NCBI RefSeq assembly: GCF_007670255.1 | Contig: NZ_SZVS01000004.1 | Span: 308,886-372,885, forward strand | Direction of reading: 5' to 3' | DNA: 64,000 nucleotides | Source of the DNA: Paenarthrobacter nicotinovorans | Lineage (GTDB): Bacteria > Actinomycetota > Actinomycetes > Actinomycetales > Micrococcaceae | Shown here: positions 39,342-52,539 of the stretch, in pieces | Layout of the letters: each line of letters starts with the position of its first letter | Numbering within the stretch: position 1 is the first letter of the stretch | Program-made: the position numbers and the translations under genes | The notes under the pieces: generated by a model | What the model was told of the DNA's origin: nothing | Databases searched by the model: none | What the model saw: only the letters and a program-made list of their open reading frames with translations

Positions 39342-42047
39342 TCACGCCGGTTGCCGCTGCGATCGCCTGGGAAGCTGACGACGGCGGCCCAGCCACCTTT
39401 CCGCGGCGCCCATGACTTTGGTGACCAGCGCCCAATAGCCGATGCCCGCGGCAAGCGATGCCACCACGGCCAAGCCGAGGGTAGCTTGGGGTGCCAACCC
39501 GGGATTGGCCTCGACGATCACCGGATAGACGAGCCAATGGGTCACGTAGATATACAGGGAGGAACTGGCCAGCAGCGCTGTAAGCCGACGCAAACCCCGT
39601 GGCACAGGCAGCGTGGCTACCCATAGAAGCACGAGGAAGCCAACCAGGACTGTCGCGCTGCGTGGCTCGCTGGTGAAGAAACCGGGGATGGTCAGGAAGG
39701 CCGCCACTGTGGTGGCCGCGCGTTGCCACCAGGTCTTGGACAACGCGGCCGCCCAACCCAACGCAAAGAGCCACAGCACCGGACCCTGGCCGGGATACGG
39801 CAGCTCTACGACGTCGAAGCGTTGCAGCAGGTCCAGGCCCCCAAGCGCCAAGGGGAGCAGCCAGGGCCACCGTCGCTGGGCCCTGTCCAACGCCGGAATG
39901 GCCAGGAGGGCAGCCATGCCCAGAAGGATGTGAACCAGGATCTCGATGAACCAGAACCGTGACATGTCGGTCCAACCCTGCGGACCCACCAAGGTGTTGA
40001 GCAGGAAAATGTTGTGCCAGCCGTAATCGTCAGTCACCGCGAAGGCCACGCTGATCACCACGATGCTGGGCAACGCGATGCGCGCGACAGTCTTGATGTG
40101 GCGCCTTAACCGTTCACGACGTGCTCCCGCCAACTGGAAACGGGCAAAGTTGTAGCCAGCCACGGCAATCAGGACATGCGCGGTTCCTTCCCACCGGAAC
40201 AACCCAACGTGGGAGGAGACGATGAAGATGATGGCGACGGCGCGAAGGACGATTCCGGTTTCCATGCGGGCCATGAGCTTTTTGGGGCGCCGTTTTCGTC
40301 CGGGGCCGGTTGAAGCCTGGGGTTCCCTGACGCCGGACCCGGCATTGGGCTTTTTCTTAGGGTGGACGCCGTTCGTTCCGCCGGCACCACTGCGTTCGCG
40401 TTCGACGGCGGGCGTCAGTTCGCAGACGGGCATCAGGTGCCATCCATGGGGAAGGTAGCCGAGGGCGCGCTCCAACCTGACCGAGGCTGCGACGTAAGAC
40501 AGCGAATCTCCGCCCAAGGAAACGAAAGTGTCCGTATCCGCCACGTCTGCCCGTTCCAGGACATCGATGAAGATCCTGCGTGCATCGTCCGGTGACGTCG
40601 CTGCGGAACCTACGCCGCCGCCGTCGTGCTTCTCCCCAGTCGGGGTGGTAGCTCCCGGAGGCGCGTCGGCATCCACCGGGGGGAGGGCGAGAATGGCCTG
40701 GTAGTCCGTTTTTCCGTTGGCCAGGCGGGGGATCGTTTCCACGCGACACAGCGTCAGGGCCGACCTCGGGACGCCGAGATCGTGCGCGAGCGTTTTGGCC
40801 AGGAGCGGGATCTCGTGGTTACCTTCGACGGCGGCGACGAGTCCGACGTCGGTCCCGGCCACGGCCGCTGTCACGCCGAGATCCTGGAGGATCTGCTCGA
40901 CCTGCCCCAGGTCGATCCGCAGCCCCACAATCTTGACGAAACGGCTGCGCCGGCCAACGATTTCGTAGAGCCCACCAGGCCCGAGTCGGGCGAGGTCGCC
41001 TGTGTGCAGCTCGGTGATCTCCCGGCCGCGGGCGAGGTCCGCCGGGTGTTCGGCGTAGCCCAGCATGACGTTTGGCCCGGAGTAGACCAGTTCGCAATCG
41101 TCCAACCCCGGGACAGGTTCCAGCCGGAAGGATCCCCCGGGAACAGGTATGCCAATCGCATGAGGATGCTCTGCGGCCTCGTCCGGCGGGAGGTACGCCA
41201 TCCGGGCCGTCGCTTCGGTCTGGCCGTACATGACGAAGAGGTCCCAGCCGTGTTCCTGTCCGAGCTGGGCGTAGCTGCGTACCCGTTCAGGCGCCAAACG
41301 CCCTCCGGCCTGGGTGATGTACCGCAGGCTGGGCAGGTCCATGCGGTCGAAGCCCACACGCTCCAGAAGATCGAAGGTGTAGGGAACGGCGGCGAACGAG
41401 GTCACGGATTCGCGCCGCATCAGCTCCCAGAAGCACGGATCCACCACGGACAGATCGGTAAGCGCTATCGACGCCCCCACCAGGAGATGGCTGTTCACGA
41501 CGCTCATGCCGTAGCAGTAGGACAACGGAAGCGTCGTTGCTGCCCTGTCTTCCGGGCGGAGGTGCAGGTACTGGGCGATGGCGGCCGCGTTGGCCTGGAT
41601 CGACCCTGCCGAGATGCGCACCAGCTTCGGGGCACCCGTTGAACCGGAAGTGCTGAGCAATAATGCGAGGTCAGGATGGAGTTCGTGACCGCTGTGCTCC
41701 CGGCGTACGTCCAGCGAGACGCCTCCATCCACCGACCGTGCGACGATATCCGGCTCATAGGCCGAGATCAGCGCTTCCGCAGCCTGCCCGCCACCGGATG
41801 GGAGGATCAGCAGCGGTTGTCCGGATGCCAGAGCCGCAAGGTACACGGTGAGGGAAGGCAACGTGTTTTCTGCTTCGAGGGCAATAAGGCGCCGGCCATC
41901 GCCAAAGGACCTGGCCATCTCCTCGACCCGAAACGCCAACTGCGCGTAGGTCACTGTTTGGGCTGCCAGGCGTACTGCGGGCCGGTCTCCAAACGATGCC
42001 AATCGCGCGGCAAAGGCTACTCCGGCCACATCGGGCTGAATACTCAC
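39342..42047 (-). CDS. adenylation / carrier / acyltransferase-3 three-domain fusion under iron control
   Basis: 901 residues. Residues 10-460 are an NRPS-type adenylation domain (LLLSTSGSTGAPKLVRIS, MYGQTEATARMAYLP, TGDLARLGPGGLYEIVGRRS, final NGKTDYQAI). Residues 490-560 are a carrier domain with phosphopantetheine site LGGDSLSYVAAS (Ser515). From about 585 an acyltransferase-3 membrane domain follows (AVAIIFIVSSHVGLFRWEG and about ten helices). No condensation or thioesterase domain. So an acid could be activated, loaded on the carrier and handed to the membrane acyltransferase. GTG start. A 17/19 IdeR/DtxR box lies 13 bp upstream, which implies induction when iron is low; siderophore or envelope acylation is possible. 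Confidence 0.85.
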   Translation of the reverse strand: MSIQPDVAGVAFAARLASFGDRPAVRLAAQTVTYAQLAFRVEEMARSFGDGRRLIALEAENTLPSLTVYLAALASGQPLLILPSGGGQAAEALISAYEPDIVARSVDGGVSLDVRREHSGHELHPDLALLLSTSGSTGAPKLVRISAGSIQANAAAIAQYLHLRPEDRAATTLPLSYCYGMSVVNSHLLVGASIALTDLSVVDPCFWELMRRESVTSFAAVPYTFDLLERVGFDRMDLPSLRYITQAGGRLAPERVRSYAQLGQEHGWDLFVMYGQTEATARMAYLPPDEAAEHPHAIGIPVPGGSFRLEPVPGLDDCELVYSGPNVMLGYAEHPADLARGREITELHTGDLARLGPGGLYEIVGRRSRFVKIVGLRIDLGQVEQILQDLGVTAAVAGTDVGLVAAVEGNHEIPLLAKTLAHDLGVPRSALTLCRVETIPRLANGKTDYQAILALPPVDADAPPGATTPTGEKHDGGGVGSAATSPDDARRIFIDVLERADVADTDTFVSLGGDSLSYVAASVRLERALGYLPHGWHLMPVCELTPAVERERSGAGGTNGVHPKKKPNAGSGVREPQASTGPGRKRRPKKLMARMETGIVLRAVAIIFIVSSHVGLFRWEGTAHVLIAVAGYNFARFQLAGARRERLRRHIKTVARIALPSIVVISVAFAVTDDYGWHNIFLLNTLVGPQGWTDMSRFWFIEILVHILLGMAALLAIPALDRAQRRWPWLLPLALGGLDLLQRFDVVELPYPGQGPVLWLFALGWAAALSKTWWQRAATTVAAFLTIPGFFTSEPRSATVLVGFLVLLWVATLPVPRGLRRLTALLASSSLYIYVTHWLVYPVIVEANPGLAPQATLGLAVVASLAAGIGYWALVTKVMGAAERWLGRRRQLPRRSQRQPA

Positions 42048-42059
42048 CCGGAAAATTTA

Positions 42060-42078
42060 GAAGGTATGGCTAACCTAA
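42060..42078 (-). promoter_or_regulatory. IdeR/DtxR iron box
   Basis: GAAGGTATGGCTAACCTAA agrees at 17 of 19 positions with the consensus TWAGGTWAGSCTWACCTWA, the mismatches being positions 1 and 8. It sits 13 bp before the GTG of the 901-residue fusion, overlapping promoter and ribosome-binding area, as expected for iron-dependent repression. Confidence 0.75.
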
Positions 42079-42120
42079 CTCAAATGGATTTGGCCCGGGA
42101 GCGGGAAGATGACGCTGGTG

Positions 42121-42308
42121 TGATGTGAGCGAGCGATCGGGAATGGGCGGTGGGATGTGAGCGAGCGAAAGGTATCAGCAGACGCTCGCTCACATCCCAC
42201 CCGTTTTTTCGGGACGCTCGCTCACATCCCACCCGTTTTTTCGGGATGCTCGCTCACATCCCACCCGTTTTTTCGGGACGCTCGCTCACATCCCACCCGT
42301 TTTTTCGG
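42121..42308. repeat. Four tandem 32-bp repeats with inverted copies at the left
   Basis: Units 42181-42212, 42213-42244, 42245-42276 and 42277-42308 are head-to-tail and identical except for one base in the third (GATG for GACG). Each contains CGCTCGCTCACATCCCAC and the mini-hairpin CCCG-TTTTTT-CGGG. The core is also present inverted at about 42149-42168 (GGTGGGATGTGAGCGAGCG, one more partial at 42122-42135). The unit length is not a multiple of three, so no reading frame persists. The remainder of the 42079-42422 gap holds no gene. Confidence 0.85.
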
Positions 42309-42351
42309 GACCCTCGCCACGGGTTCGAATTTAGCCGCTGAGGCGAGCGAA

Positions 42352-42390
42352 CGACGTCGGCACCCGGGTGGGGCCGACGTCGCGGTTTTT
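42352..42390. terminator. Hairpin with T-run downstream of the ureohydrolase gene
   Basis: CGACGTCGGC (42352-42361) pairs perfectly with GCCGACGTCG (42373-42382). TTTTT follows on the plus strand at 42386-42390. It lies 33 bp beyond the stop of the minus-strand ureohydrolase gene and likely separates it from the repeat array. Confidence 0.55.
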
Positions 42391-42422
42391 GGGAAGGTTG
42401 TTCGCGCTTCTGCGCCGAAGCG

Positions 42423-43418
42423 TCAGAGCGCAGCGGCCTCAAGATCGAGACTGGCCGGCGCCGCCGTCTTCCCGCGGTTGACCATGAGTGCCAGCAGGTC
42501 GAAAACAACGGTGGCGGCGGCCACGCTGGTGATGTCGGCGTGATCGTAGGCAGGGGCGACCTCTACTACGTCCGCTCCCACGATGTTGATACCATCCAGG
42601 CCGCGGAGCAGGGCGAGAAGCTCGCGTGAATGCAAGCCGCCCATCTCCGGAGTTCCAGTGCCGGGTGCATAGGAAGGATCGAGGACATCGATGTCGATGG
42701 AAACGTAGACGGGCGTGTCGCCTAGGCGTTCCTTGACCCGCTCAATGGCGGCCGGCACACCGAGCACGTCCAGGTCCGAGCAGCGGATGATCTGGAAGCC
42801 GAACTCGTGGTCCCGGAGGAAGTCGTTGCGGTCATAGACAGGTCCGCGGATACCCACGTGCATCGACTTGTCCTCAACAAGAAGGCCCTCCTCGAAGGCG
42901 CGGCGGAAGATGGTACCGTGCGTGATCGGCTGGTCGAAGTACGTGTCCCACGTGTCCAGGTGGGCGTCGAAGTGCAGGAGCGCAACCGGCCCGTGGACCT
43001 TGTTCAGTGCCCGCAACATCGGCAGGGCAATGGTGTGGTCGCCGCCGATGGATACCAAGCGCTTCGATTCGCTGATGAGGGGCAGGGCCTGTTCCTCGAT
43101 TTCGCGGACGGCGCGGGTGATGTCGTAGGGGGTGCAGGCGATGTCGCCTGCGTCAACAACCTGGACTTCGTACACGGGTTCGACGTCGAGCTCCGGGTGG
43201 TAGCCCGGGCGCAGGAGCCGCGATGCCTCGCGGACCGCGGCAGGACCAAAACGCGCCCCGGGCCGGAAGGAGGTGCCGCCGTCGAACGGCACGCCCACAA
43301 TGGCGATGTCGTAGTCGGGGACGCGGTCGATTTGGGGGAGTCGGGCGAAGGTGCCGAGGCCGGCGTAACGGGGAACCTTGGTTGCGTCGACGGGGCCGAT
43401 GGGCTGGTGCGTGGTCAT
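42423..43418 (-). CDS. agmatinase/guanidino-acid ureohydrolase family
   Basis: 331 residues of the arginase/agmatinase family. Binuclear manganese motifs are complete: SIGGDHTIALP, LLHFDAHLDTWDTYF and VYVSIDIDVLDPSYAPGTG. The long N-terminal region with PRYAGLGTFARLP is typical for agmatinase, guanidinobutyrase and guanidinopropionase. It hydrolyses a guanidino compound to amine and urea. Overlaps the MFS gene by 4 bp; the divergent PucR regulator points to a nitrogen-source role. No urease genes are seen in the window. The exact substrate is open. Confidence 0.88.
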   Translation of the reverse strand: MTTHQPIGPVDATKVPRYAGLGTFARLPQIDRVPDYDIAIVGVPFDGGTSFRPGARFGPAAVREASRLLRPGYHPELDVEPVYEVQVVDAGDIACTPYDITRAVREIEEQALPLISESKRLVSIGGDHTIALPMLRALNKVHGPVALLHFDAHLDTWDTYFDQPITHGTIFRRAFEEGLLVEDKSMHVGIRGPVYDRNDFLRDHEFGFQIIRCSDLDVLGVPAAIERVKERLGDTPVYVSIDIDVLDPSYAPGTGTPEMGGLHSRELLALLRGLDGINIVGADVVEVAPAYDHADITSVAAATVVFDLLALMVNRGKTAAPASLDLEAAAL

Positions 43419-44797
43419 GAGAGGGATCCTTCGTTGATCTTGCTGTCATTGGACGTGCTGGGCTGGTGTTCGGTGGTGAGCTCCGAAAGGGACTTGTTTG
43501 CCGTTTCGGGAGCCAGGAGGAAGGTGGCGATGAGCCCGATCAGCGAAATGACCGCGCCGATGAGAAGCGATCCGGCCGCGCCAAACGACACGATCGCCAA
43601 TGGCATCAGGTAAGTGCTTGCCGCCGATCCCACCCTGCTGATGGCGGTGCCGAAGCCGACGGCCGTGGCGCGGACTTCCGTGGGGAAGAGCTCGTTGGGG
43701 TAGACGACTTCAAGGAAACTCGATGCTCCGGACGCCAGGGCAAAGACGGCCAGGGCAATAAAGAGCGGTGCGGCTTCCACATTGGGGATGTAAGCCGGAA
43801 TGGCTAAGGCAACAACAATGATCCCGAACGTCCACAAAAGCAGCTTTCGGCGCCCGATCTTCTCCACAAGCCAGAGTCCGGGAATGCCGCCGACAACAAA
43901 CAGCATGGAGATCAGGAATGAGCCACCGTAGAGGTTGGCGTCGCCATGCATGCCAAACGAGGTCAGCAGGTCCGGGGCGAAAGTGTAGACGGCAAACAAC
44001 GGAATGACCTGTGCTGTCCAAAAGATGGAGACGAACAGGGTCCGCTTCCAGAACTGACCTCGGAAAATATCCAGGAAGCTGCCTTGCTTCAAGGGTCCCT
44101 CGCTGTCGGAAGAGATATCAGCCAGTCCATACTGAGGGCCGTAAACCTTCTTGAGGACGGCATCGGCCTCATCGCGGCGCCCTCGTGATAGCAACCACCG
44201 TGGAGACTCAGGCGTGCCGAGCCGGCAGAGCAGCGTGATGATGGCGAAGACAGCCGGGCTGGCAACCATGAAGCGCCAGGCCTCCGGTCCCGCATCGCGC
44301 AACAAGTAGCCGACGGCGTAAGCCGCCGCGGCACCTATGGCCCACACCACGAACGTGGCACCGAGCAGGCGTCCGCGATGTTTTTTGGGAAGGAACTCGG
44401 CCAGGAGCGAGGTAGCTATGGGGTAGTCGGCGCCGATGGCCATGCCCAGGAAGAGCCTGCACAAGACCACTTGCCACATGTCGGTGGCAAAGCCGTTCAG
44501 GACGGAAAACACCGCAAGCGCGATGAGGTCCGCGATGTACATCTTGTGGCGGCCGATCCTGTCGGTCAGCCAACCAAAGATGGCGCCGCCGAAAAAGATG
44601 CCCACCAGGCTTGCCGCACCCACCAGGCCAATTTCAGCGGGGGTCATCTCCAGCCCGGGGGCCATGGTGATGAGTGCGATGCCAATGATGGACAGCGCGT
44701 AACCGTCGATGAACGGACCGCCGGACGCGAAGAACGTCAATTTCTTGTGGAACCGGGTTAGTGGGGCGTCATCAATGAGGTTGCTGGTTGCGCTCAT
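43415..44797 (-). CDS. MFS transporter (sugar/organic-cation porter type)
   Basis: 460 residues, 12 helices. MFS signature GWLTDRIGRHKMYIADL, the PESPRWLLSRGR motif after helix 6 and the second-half LWLVEKIGRRKLLLW and ELFPTEVRATAVG place it in the sugar-porter/organic-ion group. ATG 44797 is chosen because the longer frame adds a polar stretch reaching into the promoter. With the ureohydrolase it forms an uptake-plus-hydrolysis pair for a guanidino compound. Confidence 0.86.
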   Translation of the reverse strand: MSATSNLIDDAPLTRFHKKLTFFASGGPFIDGYALSIIGIALITMAPGLEMTPAEIGLVGAASLVGIFFGGAIFGWLTDRIGRHKMYIADLIALAVFSVLNGFATDMWQVVLCRLFLGMAIGADYPIATSLLAEFLPKKHRGRLLGATFVVWAIGAAAAYAVGYLLRDAGPEAWRFMVASPAVFAIITLLCRLGTPESPRWLLSRGRRDEADAVLKKVYGPQYGLADISSDSEGPLKQGSFLDIFRGQFWKRTLFVSIFWTAQVIPLFAVYTFAPDLLTSFGMHGDANLYGGSFLISMLFVVGGIPGLWLVEKIGRRKLLLWTFGIIVVALAIPAYIPNVEAAPLFIALAVFALASGASSFLEVVYPNELFPTEVRATAVGFGTAISRVGSAASTYLMPLAIVSFGAAGSLLIGAVISLIGLIATFLLAPETANKSLSELTTEHQPSTSNDSKINEGSLS

Positions 44798-44912
44798 TGC
44801 CAACCCTCTCTCGTGAATGCTCGTCTTTGAGCGGTGAAGTAAGTAGTTCCAGTTTTGGTGATACAGGTCACCGGGTATATTCATTCATTGTTTACATCTG
44901 ACGAAGTCACCT

Positions 44913-44926
44913 AGACAAATGTCTAA
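44913..44926. promoter_or_regulatory. Palindromic operator candidate between MFS gene and pucR-like gene
   Basis: TAGACA-AA-TGTCTA (6+2+6) lies in the divergent gap, 20 bp before the regulator's start. A similar TCTA...TAGA dyad is found before the marR gene at 60176. Probably the site of the PucR-type regulator itself. Confidence 0.5.
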
Positions 44927-44946
44927 GAGCAAGACAGGACGCAGAA

Positions 44947-46440
44947 ATGGCCATCACCGTCGCCGAACTCGTGGCTGAACCGCAACTCGGACTGACGCTC
45001 CTGGCCGGATCTGCGGGCACTGGCAACCGCGTTACCTGGGCCCACACCTCCGACCTCCCGCGGCTGTGGGAATGGGTCACCGGCGGGGAACTCATGATGA
45101 CCAACGGCCTCTCCATTCCAGCGGATTCGCAAGGACAGGTGGAGCTTGCTGAGGCCCTGGTGGACGCCGGTGCCAGCGCGTTGGCGATCGGCGAGAAGAT
45201 GCACGCGCCTCCGCTGACAGTTGAGTTCCTGGCTGCTTGTGAGCGGCTGGCCCTGCCCCTCATCAACATCCCCTACCCGCTCCCGTTCATCGCGATCGCC
45301 AGGTCCGTAGCCGAGTCGTCGCTGCTCGAAGAATCCCGCCGTCTCCGCCAGACAGCCCGCGTCTATGACCTCCTGCGCACCGCCGGCGCGTCCGAGGATC
45401 ACTGGCAAAGCCTGGTCCTTCGGCTCGCTACCGAACTGGATTCGGAGCTGTTCGTGGTGGACCGCCGCTGCCTGCATCCGTGGCATCCGGAGGGCCATCC
45501 CCTGCCGGCGTTCCCTGTGGAGGAATGGTCGCCGCAACCGGGCCGCGTGACCGTGGCGGGCAAGAACTTCCAGTGGCACAAGATTCGCGGCCGTCACGTG
45601 CTGACCATGGACATCCCCACCCACGCGAATGCGCTCCTCGTAGTGCTGCCCGGCAGCGAACCGCACCCTGACGCCGTCGTACTTTTGCACGCCGCAACCG
45701 TGCTGGGACTGCAGCTGGCGCGCATCGTCCTCTCGCTCGAAGGCCGGCACCGGCTGGCCGGCGAGTTCCTGCTGCAGGCCCTCGATGGGCGGCTCGGAAC
45801 GGGCGAGATCGAGCGGCGGTTGATGGCTTTCGAGGTGCCTCCCCAGGAGTTCGTGGTCGCCTCGATGTCGGCGGACGACGGCGGCAGGCTGGCCAACGTG
45901 CACGTCGAGCTCTGGCGGCATGGCGTTCCGGCGGCCTCCTTGCGGCGGAACGACCGGCTTCATGTTGTGGTCGCTGCGGACGTCGCGGATGATCTCCTGG
46001 TCCACTGCGCCGGGTCTGAAAGCGTCATCGGTGTCAGCTCACCGGCCTCCGTCGCAGGACTTCAGCAGGCCTTGCAGGAATCGTTGTGGGCTCTCGGATC
46101 GGCAAAGGCCAACAAGCTGGGACTGGCCCGCTACGCCGAGGGTCCGAGCTGGCTCGGGCTGACCGGCTTCGAAGAAGGCACCGCTTTGGTGCAGCGGCTC
46201 CTGGGCCCGGTTTTTGAGTACGAGCAGCGCCAGGACGGGGACCTGATGGTCACGTTGAGGACCTATTTGGACTCACAGCGGAGCTGGCAAAAGACAGCGT
46301 CGGCGCTCTTCACGCACCGGCAAACCATCATCTACAGAATCCGGAAAATCGGCGAACTGACGGGGCTGGACATGGGTGAAACGTCCACCTTGGCGCAGCT
46401 CTGGCTGGCCTTGCAGATCCACGAGGCGATGCACGGTTGA
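44947..46440 (+). CDS. PucR-family transcriptional regulator
   Basis: 497 residues. N-terminal PucR domain (5-125; VAELVAEPQLGLTLLAG, WVTGGELMMTNGL), middle GGDEF-like/CdaR region, and C-terminal PucR-type HTH (RSWQKTASALFTHRQTIIYR, with IRKIGELTGLD, about residues 438-468). PucR proteins govern purine, allantoin, gamma-aminobutyrate or amine catabolism. Divergent from the MFS-ureohydrolase pair, so it likely activates that pair in response to the guanidino compound or its product. Confidence 0.87.
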   Translation: MAITVAELVAEPQLGLTLLAGSAGTGNRVTWAHTSDLPRLWEWVTGGELMMTNGLSIPADSQGQVELAEALVDAGASALAIGEKMHAPPLTVEFLAACERLALPLINIPYPLPFIAIARSVAESSLLEESRRLRQTARVYDLLRTAGASEDHWQSLVLRLATELDSELFVVDRRCLHPWHPEGHPLPAFPVEEWSPQPGRVTVAGKNFQWHKIRGRHVLTMDIPTHANALLVVLPGSEPHPDAVVLLHAATVLGLQLARIVLSLEGRHRLAGEFLLQALDGRLGTGEIERRLMAFEVPPQEFVVASMSADDGGRLANVHVELWRHGVPAASLRRNDRLHVVVAADVADDLLVHCAGSESVIGVSSPASVAGLQQALQESLWALGSAKANKLGLARYAEGPSWLGLTGFEEGTALVQRLLGPVFEYEQRQDGDLMVTLRTYLDSQRSWQKTASALFTHRQTIIYRIRKIGELTGLDMGETSTLAQLWLALQIHEAMHG

Positions 46441-46529
46441 GCCGTGTTGGAAACAACCGCCTTGCACTTTTTCGCAGCCACCCGCTATGGTGTGAAGCGT
46501 GTCACTGACGTGACGCACACGCTTTTGAT

Positions 46530-46725
46530 CTGCGGCGGGAGAGTCCTGCCGGGTACATCCAGTCAGGCGCCGTAGGAGCAAATCCTCCCCAGGAATCTCT
46601 CAGGCCCATGTACCGCCGCGGCGAGGCAACTCTGGAAAGCAGTCCGGGCAACCGGGCTCACCGACGGTGCAAGTGGGCAACCAAGTCCACGGAATCTCTC
46701 AGGTCCAATACAGAGCGGGGAGGAA
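46530..46725 (+). promoter_or_regulatory. Tandem glycine riboswitch
   Basis: Two aptamers in a row, each carrying the conserved GGAATCTCTCAGG: aptamer 1 begins GCGGGAGAGTCCTGCC near 46534 with its core at about 46592-46604; aptamer 2 begins GGCGAGGCAACTCTGG near 46620 with its core at about 46691-46703 and ends GCGGGGAGG. Located directly before gcvP. Glycine binding is expected to turn on glycine-cleavage genes. Confidence 0.93.
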
Positions 46726-46774
46726 CCCCTATTCATCGTGGCGTCCCTTGGGCGCCTGAATCCTGGAGTTCCTC

Positions 46775-49618
<2,844 letters not shown>

Positions 49619-49629
49619 AGGACCCTGTG

Positions 49630-50751
49630 ATGTCTGAGAACTACACCGCTCTCTACGAGCAACACAAAAAGGCCGGCGCGTCCTTCACGGACTTCGGCGG
49701 CTGGCAGATGCCCCTCAAGTACGAGTCCGAGTTGGCTGAGCACCACGCGGTACGCCAGGCTGCCGGCTTGTTCGACCTCTCCCACATGGGCGAAGTCTGG
49801 GTAACCGGTCCGGAAGCAGCCGCGTTCCTGGACTATGCCCTGGTGGGCAAGCTGTCCGCGATCGCCGACGGCAAGGCCAAGTACTCGCTGATTTGCAACG
49901 GCGACGGCGGCATCATCGACGACCTGATCACGTACCGCCGTGGTCCGGAGAAGTTCCTGGTGGTGCCGAACGCCGGCAATGCCAAGGTGGTTGCGGCGGC
50001 CCTGTCCGAGCGCGCCGCCGGGTTCGACGTTGTTGTTGAGGATGCGTCCGCTGAGACCTCCCTCATTGCTGTGCAGGGCCCTCTTGCTGAAACGATCCTG
50101 TTGCGCCTGGTTCCGGCCGAGCAGCACTCACTGGTCACGGAGCTGAAGTACTACGCGGCTGTTGAGGTGACCATCAGCGGACAGGAATTGCTCCTGGCCC
50201 GGACTGGATACACGGGCGAAGACGGCTTCGAAATCTACGTCCCGAACGCAGACGCTCCCTCACTCTGGGAAGAATTCCTTGAAGCCGGCGAAGGCCACGG
50301 GCTTATCCCGGCCGGCCTGGCTGCCCGCGACTCGCTTCGCCTCGAGGCCGGCATGCCTCTCTACGGCAACGAGCTCTCCCGCCACGTCAATGCCTACGCA
50401 GCCGGCCTCGGCCCGGTTGTGGCGTTGTCCAAGGAGGGGGACTTCGTGGGCAAGGAAGCACTGGCTGCGATCAAGGCCGCCGGTGTCGGCTCCACGATCG
50501 GGCAGAAGCTGGTGGGCCTCAAGGGTGCCGGACGTCGTGCAGCCCGCGGTCACTATTCGGTATTGAAAGACGGTTCGCTGATCGGTGAGGTGACCTCGGG
50601 GCAGCCGAGCCCGACGCTCGGTTACCCGGTCGCGTTGGCGTATGTCGACGTCGAGCATTCCGGGGTTGGCACTGTGGTGGACGTCGACCTCCGCGGCAAG
50701 GCCGAACCGTTCGAAGTTGTGCCGCTGCCGTTCTACAAGCGTTCCAAGTAG
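49630..50751 (+). CDS. gcvT: aminomethyltransferase, T protein
   Basis: 373 residues. Folate-binding motifs: [20 protein letters not shown] at about 20-39, [13 protein letters not shown], and [16 protein letters not shown] at about 197; the C-terminal barrel ([31 protein letters not shown]) is complete. Releases ammonia and makes methylene-THF from the aminomethyl-lipoyl intermediate. The ATG at 49630 is preferred to the GTG immediately upstream. Begins 11 bp after gcvP. Confidence 0.94.
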   Translation: MSENYTALYEQHKKAGASFTDFGGWQMPLKYESELAEHHAVRQAAGLFDLSHMGEVWVTGPEAAAFLDYALVGKLSAIADGKAKYSLICNGDGGIIDDLITYRRGPEKFLVVPNAGNAKVVAAALSERAAGFDVVVEDASAETSLIAVQGPLAETILLRLVPAEQHSLVTELKYYAAVEVTISGQELLLARTGYTGEDGFEIYVPNADAPSLWEEFLEAGEGHGLIPAGLAARDSLRLEAGMPLYGNELSRHVNAYAAGLGPVVALSKEGDFVGKEALAAIKAAGVGSTIGQKLVGLKGAGRRAARGHYSVLKDGSLIGEVTSGQPSPTLGYPVALAYVDVEHSGVGTVVDVDLRGKAEPFEVVPLPFYKRSK

Positions 50752-50771
50752 TCACGAGAGAAGGAATTGAT

Positions 50772-51151
50772 ATGAGCAAAGTAGTTGCTGAATTGAAGTA
50801 CTCGGCTGAACATGAATGGGTTGCTGCAGATGGCGGCGGACCGGTGGGTATTGGCATCTCCGCCGTGGCCGCCGACGCCCTGGGCGACATCGTGTACGTG
50901 GACCTGCCCGAGGTCGGTTCCACGGTGACCGCAGGGGAGACCTGCGGCGAGGTGGAGTCCACCAAGTCCGTCTCCGACCTCTACTCGCCCGTGACCGGTG
51001 AGGTGACCGAGATCAACGACGCCGTCGTCGACGATCCCGCCCTCATCAACAACGACCCCTACGGCGCCGGCTGGCTCTTCAAAGTCGCCGCCACCGAAGA
51101 AGGCCCGCTCATGACGGCCGAGGAATACGCAGCAGCCAACGGAGGCGAACT

Positions 51152-51155
<4 letters not shown>
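50772..51155 (+). CDS. gcvH: glycine cleavage H protein
   Basis: 127 residues, lipoyl carrier. The lipoylated lysine is in [14 protein letters not shown]; the preceding [14 protein letters not shown] and following VNEI-type loop ([20 protein letters not shown]) match the family. Shuttles the aminomethyl group from GcvP to GcvT. GAAGGAATTGAT precedes the ATG. lipA, which builds its cofactor, is at the end of the same module. Confidence 0.95.
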
Positions 51156-52471
<1,316 letters not shown>

Positions 52472-52497
52472 GGGCCTATCCTCCGATTCGTGGGCAA

Positions 52498-52535
52498 GCT
52501 GCGGGGTGTGCCGTGCGCAGAGCACACCCCGCAGC
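52498..52535 (+). terminator. 14-bp perfect hairpin after glyA
   Basis: GCTGCGGGGTGTGC (52498-52511) pairs with GCACACCCCGCAGC (52522-52535), loop 10 nt. No T-run follows, so it may be an incomplete terminator or an RNA-stabilising structure between glyA and sdaA. Confidence 0.55.
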
Positions 52536-52539
52536 GAAC

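Noticed and set aside
42181..42308. Possible CRISPR array
   Set aside because: The 32-bp units are contiguous with no spacers between them and no cas genes nearby; they are tandem repeats.
42157..42543. Open frames across the tandem repeats
   Set aside because: The unit length is 32, so any protein would change frame at each copy; there is no ribosome site and the peptide is only a translated repeat.
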